Positions 58,123 through 64,000 of a DNA stretch of 64,000 nucleotides are shown here, one piece after another. Location of the stretch: the NCBI GenBank assembly GCA_947683425.1, contig CANTUQ010000102.1:744001-808000 (forward strand), read 5' to 3'. Origin of the DNA: Excoecaria cochinchinensis (lineage: Eukaryota > Streptophyta > Magnoliopsida > Malpighiales > Euphorbiaceae). Positions within the stretch are counted from its first letter, which is position 1. Each line of letters starts with the position of its first letter. The position numbers and the translations under genes were made by a program. The notes under the pieces were generated by a model. The model was not told the origin of the DNA and searched no databases. It saw nothing but the letters and a program-made list of their open reading frames with translations.

Positions 58123-59552
58123 TGTAGACACCGAGTCTCGAGGTGGTCCAAGATCAGGATTACCCAATGATGAAAATAAAGACTAATTCATAAGCAAGAA
58201 AGTAGGAATTGATAATCTCTTTGTCAAATTCTTTTATTTGTCTCAAAATGCTTTCAAAATTTTTATCTTTATTTTTATTTTTATTTTTTTTTAAAAAAAA
58301 AAATTCCGGCCGCGATTGGGCTGCCTTGCGTAGCGCCGCATGGAATCTCACCCGATCAGTGAGATTTCTCGCCGATCCGCGCACTTTCCCCCCCAGCTGC
58401 GAGAAATCTCGCCAGCTCCGCCCAGTTTCCGTCGATTTCGCCAATTTCCGCTGAAAATTAATTTTTTCACATTTTTAGGGTAAAAAATGATTTTTTCTTG
58501 GAATTTTTTCAGATTTTGTTAAAATTTGACAAATATTAGTCAAATTGGGTGGGTGTTAAAAGTCAAAAAATAACAAAAATTAATTAAAAATAAATCAAAA
58601 CATTAATTGTAAATATTTGACTTTTAGGATTTTATTTTGAATTTTTGAGTGTTTTTTGTTGAAATTGGGGAAGAAGAAAATGAAATAAAGCTGGAAGTGG
58701 ACTAAATTGGGTCAGAGAATGGGGTTTTGACGGAGGAGTGATTCATTTTTGGGGAAAGGAAGAAAAACAAGGGTTTTTGGCTAAGAAAAATTTCTTGAAG
58801 AAAATTGATTTTTTCTAAGGCATTTTGAGGGAGGTGTTCTTAAGGAAGAGAGTGCAGTTTGCTGGAAAAACAAGAAATTTCTTGTTCTTAGAGGTCATCT
58901 CTTCTTTTTCTTAAAATTTAAAATCATTTTCTTTAATTTTCTTAATTTTCTTCTCTTAAATTTAAAAATTTTCTTCTTTAATTTCATGCTAGCTTTTCTT
59001 ATATCTAAAAATTTTTTGTTGAACTTGAAAACTTTGAGAAAGGAAAATTAATTTCCTTAACTTGAGTTTTCTTATCAAATAGCAAATACAAAAAAAAAAA
59101 AATCAAAACATTTTTTAATTTTAGTGTTCTTGAGTTATTTGAGACATATACTCAAGATTTTCTTGAACATTTTTTCGAGTTTACTCTTGAATCTTGACAG
59201 GAAGAATAGATCGAGATATCTTGCTTCTATATTACTTAATTCTGAGGGTAAAGATTCTGTGATTCATTTTTTTTTATCTCATTTCATTTTATGTATATTA
59301 GTTTATTTACTTTTTTCTTGCATTGATAAATATGTGTTTTTAAGTTGAGATCTATTTTTTTTAGCATGAGTTTTCAATCTTTATTTTGTTTCTGGTATGA
59401 AAATGGATAAATATGTATTATTTTAGGTTTGAAAAATTTGATTTATTGATTTCCTCTTTGTTGGGTATGATTTTTGTGGTAATCATTTTTAAGTTTGAAT
59501 ATTATTTTCTATTACGTTTTTTTATTTACTTTCCTCTTGTTTATTTATTTAA

Positions 59553-59618
<66 letters not shown>

Positions 59619-59717
59619 TGTTTATTGTCATTATTAATATTATCATTTTTGTTATTATTATTGATGTTATCATCATTAATATTGTTATCATCATCATTAT
59701 TATTATGATTACTATCA

Positions 59718-59766
<49 letters not shown>

Positions 59767-60975
59767 ACTTTGCATGATTTTTAATTATTGTTTTATGTGT
59801 GATGTTCGTATATTAAATTAATTTGTTTAATTTAACTTATTTTATATTCTATTGGTGTATTAATTTTATACTAGATTTCCTTTACTTTTATTTTTAATTG
59901 ATTTTGGAATTATTGCTAATTTTTTTTATTGTTGTTTTTTTTATTGGGGCTAAAAATGTTGTGCTTATTTGTTTGAGCATCGCCGTGACCAAACGAAGGG
60001 GTCGCGATGCGTAGGAATTTACATCACTTGGGTGAGACCTTCCCTATCTCTATTTATATGATTGTATTTATTTGTAAATAAAATAGTTTATTTTATACGC
60101 GTGTCAAATAAAAAATCACAAAAATATTTTTTGTACGACAAAATTGGGATTTTTATTAATAAATTGGGACTAATGTCCTAAATTTTAGCCAAGGAATGAA
60201 AAATATCACGAATAAAAACGAAGAGTTAAATTTTCTAAAAATGGGATCACGCATCCCGGTTTTCGACCCATTGGTCAAAATAACTCTTAGATCCCTCTTC
60301 AAATATGCATCAGGGAACCAATGTTCCTAAACCGAATAAATATTCTGATTTATGTATGTCATTTTCTATGTGTGATTTTTTTTTTGTCTGTTTTAGATTT
60401 ATGTTCATATATCTTGTGGGGCAATTTTATTTTCTTTCACTTGGGGATTGTATTCTGTCCTGATTTCCATTTTAAATTTTATGCAGCTTTTCTTTTCATT
60501 TAGGGGATTGTATTGTCCCAATTTTCTCTTTTGTAAATGGCGTGGTTTTATGTGTTTACCGCTTTATTTATTGCTTTATTTACAGCTTTCTTTTACCGCT
60601 TTCTCAATACTTGAAGTGCGCCTTAAATAAAATGCATCGAATCGCGTGAGGAGAGAGATGAAATTTTATAATCTAAAAACTCCCTTATATTTAACTAAGG
60701 CATAAATAAGAGTGAAGTTCTGAACACCTTCTCTGGTTTAGATCGTAGAGGTTAGATGACCTTTCCCAATTTCTTGTAAATTGGGTGGCGACTCCAAAAT
60801 ACCTCAAAGGTGCCTAAAGGCTTCATGGGACTAGATGAACTTTCCAATGTTCTATTGGGTAAGGAATTCTAAAATGTCTCATGTTGCCCAAGATCAAAAG
60901 ACGCGAACTAATCCCTCGAGCCCTAAAAGCGGGTCTCGCCTATGAGGGCCTTTGCTAGGTTCGGTGAACGTCACA
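58123..60975 (+). repeat. 3' LTR of element B (2.85 kb)
   Basis: TGTAGACACCGAGTCTCGAG to GGTGAACGTCACA. It carries a GC-rich cassette at 58309-58455 with GAGATTTCTCGCC / GCGAGAAATCTCGCC inverted motifs and (TTA)n tracts at about 59558-59618 and 59716-59761. The left border has only a weak polypurine tract (CCCAAAATTGAAC). Confidence 0.9.
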
Positions 60976-61276
60976 CCATGTCTGCAGAAAATGTGCAGAA
61001 AATCTTCTTCTTTCAAAAACTTACCCAGACCTTCTAATCAAACCAAAACTCATCACAACTCATATTAAACACCCAAAATCATCACAAACAACATAAAACC
61101 TAACCTTTACACCAATTATCACAATTAAATCATGCAATTAACATAATTGAAATCTCTAAATTGACAACCAAAAAAATAACTTCAAATTTTCAATCAAACA
61201 CACACTTTGATTCAATAATTTACATTCAAAGCATCTTAACCCAAATTATTGAAGACCCATAACTTTTTATACATAT

Positions 61277-63320
61277 TGTAAGCACCGTGTCCTGGAACAG
61301 TCCAGATCAGAGGTTACCCTATGAAGAAAGCAATGTTCGAGGCCTGTACAAGAGGCTGAAGTTGAAGGTTTTAGTCCCGCGTTCCGTGAGAAATGAGGTT
61401 TTTTTACACTTCAGGGGCAGAGGGGGAGAAAACGGGAGTTTTCTAGGTCAAAAGGTTTTTTTCCTCCACAGACGGCCAGCCCGTCTGTGGAAGTAGCCCG
61501 TCGCTTTGAGTCACCGACGGCTTGGGGGATTTCCCGACGCCCGTCGGAAAGTCACCGCCCCTGTCAGGAGCCGCCTGGTTTCCCGGGGCACGCAACCGTT
61601 CCGACGCCCGTCGGTGAAGGTGGCAGGGCCGTCGGAAGTGTCCTTGTGTCAGTAGGATTCTTCCGACGCCCGCCCCTACGCACCGACGCCCGTCGGTCGT
61701 GTCTGGCTATATAAGGTCCGGATTTCCACTTCAAAAGGGGTTGGAAAATTTTTCAGAAGGGGAAACTCTGCCAAAATTCGAGCACATTTCCTCTCTCTTC
61801 CAAAAACACACATTTTCCAAAGAACTTTACTTAATCAAGGATCAAATCGATCAAAGGAACTAAAAGCTAATTAGTTTTCTTTAGATTTGGACTCCTAAAT
61901 CGACTTTCTGAAGGATCGGAGGTGAAATAGCTCATTTTCTCTCTCTGATCTTTCATTCTCTTACTTTCTCGTGGAACGCGCGGGGATCTAACCGACATCA
62001 AAATTCTACCCAAGGCAACTATCTGAGGGTAAATATTCCGGGTTCTCTCTCCATTTTTACCTCATATTTAATTATTTGTCATTTATTTATTCATTTTTGT
62101 GTAAGTTTTGAATACCTATCGTTACTTTTCTTCATTTTGACTCTCTCATCTCCTTCTTGGATAAAACTTGTTTTTTTCTCAAAAGGCCCTTTTCTCCTTT
62201 CTGTTTTCCGGAGACAGAGGTGACCGACGGGTCAACTTTATGACCGACGCCCGTCGGTCACCCGCCTACAGACACCCCTTCTTGAGTGACAAACGGGCGT
62301 GTTGAATAACCAAACCGACGCCCGTCGGTCAATCGGGAACAGGCCGTCGGTGGGTTCTGCCTCCATGGTTTTGATCATTTTTCACCTCTATTTAGTCTTT
62401 TCGATTTCTCATGTGTTAATTTCATGAATGTTAACATCTCTTAACTTTCTGTGAGTGTATATTGTTCTTCTTGGATATCTCCGAGCTTGAGTGGCTGCCT
62501 ACCATGCATGGTGGATTTCGTCCGGTTTAGTTTTCTTAAACCTCTTAATTTATCTTCTCTTGCTTTTCATTCATTGATTATTTTATGTATATGAATAAGC
62601 TCTTTTTATTCAGTTAAATGCAAAGATGGATCAACAATTTGTACTTAAATAAAAATGAGTTTTATATAAAAAATGCAAAAGGGTCCAACGCCCTATTTTC
62701 ATCCAATAAAGATCATCACATATAAATTATCCCATTTTTGATAATGATGCATTGCGAGGACCAAAGTCCTCAAGAATAAATGAATAACCCGATTTATGCA
62801 TGATTCGCACATTTATGGAAGGGAGTTGTATTCCGCTCCTTGTGTTATTGTAATTTATCGCTTTTGATATTTATTCTGCTCATTTATTGCTTTCAAAAAT
62901 GTGAATAAATGTGCCTTTTAATTAAACTGCATAGTATGGAGAGAGAGCGAATTAATGATATTAAAATTTGATCATAAACTAATTAAGGTAGAAATAGATG
63001 AGAGATCCCGGACCCAGCTCTGGTCTTTGGGCTCAAGAGGTTAGAGGTTATCCTCCAAAATACTTCTTGGGTCACTTGACTTTAGCGCTAATCCTAGGCC
63101 TCATGGCCCAACATGGATACTAAGCGCAGTCTTAGGCTCTCCGAGGTGAGAGAAACTTTCCCAATGTTCTATTGGGTGGCGACTCCATGATACCTCCTTG
63201 TTGCCCAACATAGACGCACTTGCGATTCATTTGCAAGATGCCAACGGACCCGCAAATGCCCCGGTCGCCCACGTGCGGGCGGTCGAACGGGCGGCGCATC
63301 GGGATCCGGCGCGCGTCACA
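61277..63320 (+). mobile_element. A-type Tat solo LTR with 5-bp TSD CATAT
   Basis: TGTAAGCACCGTGTCCTGG to GGCGCGCGTCACA, 2,044 bp, with CATAT immediately before (61272-61276) and after (63321-63325). No internal sequence adjoins it on either side. That is the signature of a solo LTR made by recombination between the two LTRs of one element. It matches 3145-5191 in reverse. The CpG-rich CCGACGCCCGTCGG clusters are at 61472-61700 and 62222-62355. Confidence 0.93.
61707..61716 (+). promoter_or_regulatory. Probable TATA box of the solo LTR
   Basis: CTATATAAGG directly after the palindrome cluster 61472-61700, the same arrangement as in the LTR at 3145-5191. Confidence 0.5.
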
Positions 63321-63698
63321 CATATCTAACAAACTTTAACCCCAAAATTTCTAGAAAATCAACTAAAATCAAAACAATCAAATACTACACCAAAATCTAA
63401 ATTCCCATACCTCAACTCCTTTGCTCCCATTAGCTTCTTAGATGATCTTTCTTGCTTCCAAACTCATTCAAGATCTTTTTCATCCAAGAATCCTCATCCA
63501 AAACACACAAACATCTATAAAACATAAAACTAGGGTTTAAGCTAATCAAAATAGATAGAAGGAATCCAAAACTTAAACTCACCTCTCCTAACAAAATCTT
63601 CACTTAAATCACTTGAGTTAATCAACTTCATCATCAATCTCGAGTTTAGATCATAGGGGAAACACAATGCATTGAAACAAGTAGGAAAAGAACAAGAG

Positions 63699-64000
63699 TG
63701 TGACGCGCGTCGAACCCAGTAAGGGCCCTCGAGGTGAATCCTCCTTCAGGATTCGAGGGACTGGTTCACGTCTTTTGATCATGGGCATCATAAGGCATCA
63801 TAGATGTATTTCTCCAAATAGGACATTGGGAAGAACCACCTAGCCTAATGGCACCTACAGGCACCTTTGAGGTATCATGGAGTCGCCACCCAATTCACAA
63901 GAAATTGGGAAAAGGTCTCTCACCTCTATTGGTCAAGACTAGAGATATGGTGTTCGGAACTCCACTCTTATTTATGCTTTGGTTAATTATAAGTGAGCTT
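63699..64000 (-). repeat. 3' end of another B-type Tat LTR, cut by the window edge
   Basis: The reverse complement ends GGGTTCGACGCGCGTCACA at 63699 and matches the last 300 bp of the LTRs at 10554-13364 and 58123-60975, including CCCTCGA, GGGTGGCGACTCCATGATAC and ACCAATAGAGG landmarks. Confidence 0.8.

Larger units (their letters stand above)
50380..60975 (+). mobile_element. Tat/Ogre-like element B, gag-only, 5' end truncated
   Basis: A 5' LTR lacking its first ~350 bp (50380-52917) is followed by a PBS (52919-52937), a gag, a tiny reverse-transcriptase-start remnant and a 3' UTR with two tandem arrays. A full 3' LTR (58123-60975) ends it. There is no pol body, so the element is non-autonomous or a deletion derivative. 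It abuts the gag knuckle of element D on the left; no target duplication can be tested because the 5' end is missing. Confidence 0.85.
60976..63698. other. LTR-like AT-rich sequence split by a solo LTR
   Basis: 60976-61276 and 63326-63698 read as one CA-rich stretch interrupted by the solo LTR. It resembles the pyrimidine-rich leader portion of a reverse-oriented plant LTR, but no ends or genes were identified. Confidence 0.4.

Overview
This window looks like a repeat-dominated intergenic stretch of a flowering-plant nuclear genome, probably a eudicot. It is AT-rich, its transposon families are plant-specific (Tat/Ogre-like, Athila-like and chromovirus Ty3/gypsy elements, CACTA and hAT-like DNA transposons), and its captured host-gene exons carry GT/AG introns. 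The species cannot be named from the sequence alone. Only one apparently intact protein gene was found: a BAHD acyltransferase on the minus strand (30577-31941). All other coding similarity is broken retroelement sequence, gene fragments captured by transposons, or a pararetrovirus-like relic.

Layout. 1-6411: Tat-lineage (Ty3/gypsy) material on the minus strand: a gag remnant, a 2.05-kb LTR, a 3' untranslated piece and the first ~0.9 kb of another LTR. 6412-8695: no gene seen. 8696-10553: chromovirus LTR (family D), minus strand, cut by a second Tat element (3' LTR 10554-13364, repeat-bearing 3' UTR 13365-15230). 15371-16741: tRNA-like SINE head and degenerate gag of chromovirus F, with its PBS and 3.76-kb LTR (16892-20652). 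F sits in chromovirus G (integrase/chromodomain tail and 3' LTR, 20653-28902). G's LTR is interrupted by a CACTA element (24085-28640, 3-bp TSD). That CACTA contains a hAT-like element (24110-24806, 8-bp TSD) and captured exons of an IscA-like iron-sulfur assembly gene. 28904-29895: pararetrovirus movement-protein-like relic and a MITE remnant. 29896-33830: the BAHD gene and flanks. 33834-40068: a second copy of the BAHD gene's 3' flank, split by a hAT-like element and by a young LTR element (35477-40018) whose tRNA-Phe primer site extends 50 nt. 40587-50380: family D element whose 5' LTR holds a complete gag-only Athila-like element (41859-48372, TSD GCGGG). 50380-60975: gag-only Tat element B with two satellite-like arrays. 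60976-64000: LTR-like DNA holding a 2,044-bp solo LTR (TSD CATAT) and the edge of another Tat LTR.

The elements share a theme. Several are non-autonomous (gag without pol, or no coding at all) and would need enzymes supplied in trans. The Tat LTRs share both ends but carry different CpG-rich cassettes about 200-570 bp in, upstream of a TATA-like box where one is visible. The most distinctive observation is the 50-nt copy of the 3' part of mature tRNA-Phe, CCA included, beside the 5' LTR of the young element at 35477. It suggests reverse transcription ran far past the usual primer-site stop. No new multi-gene system was found. Family assignments rest on motif recognition without database searches.
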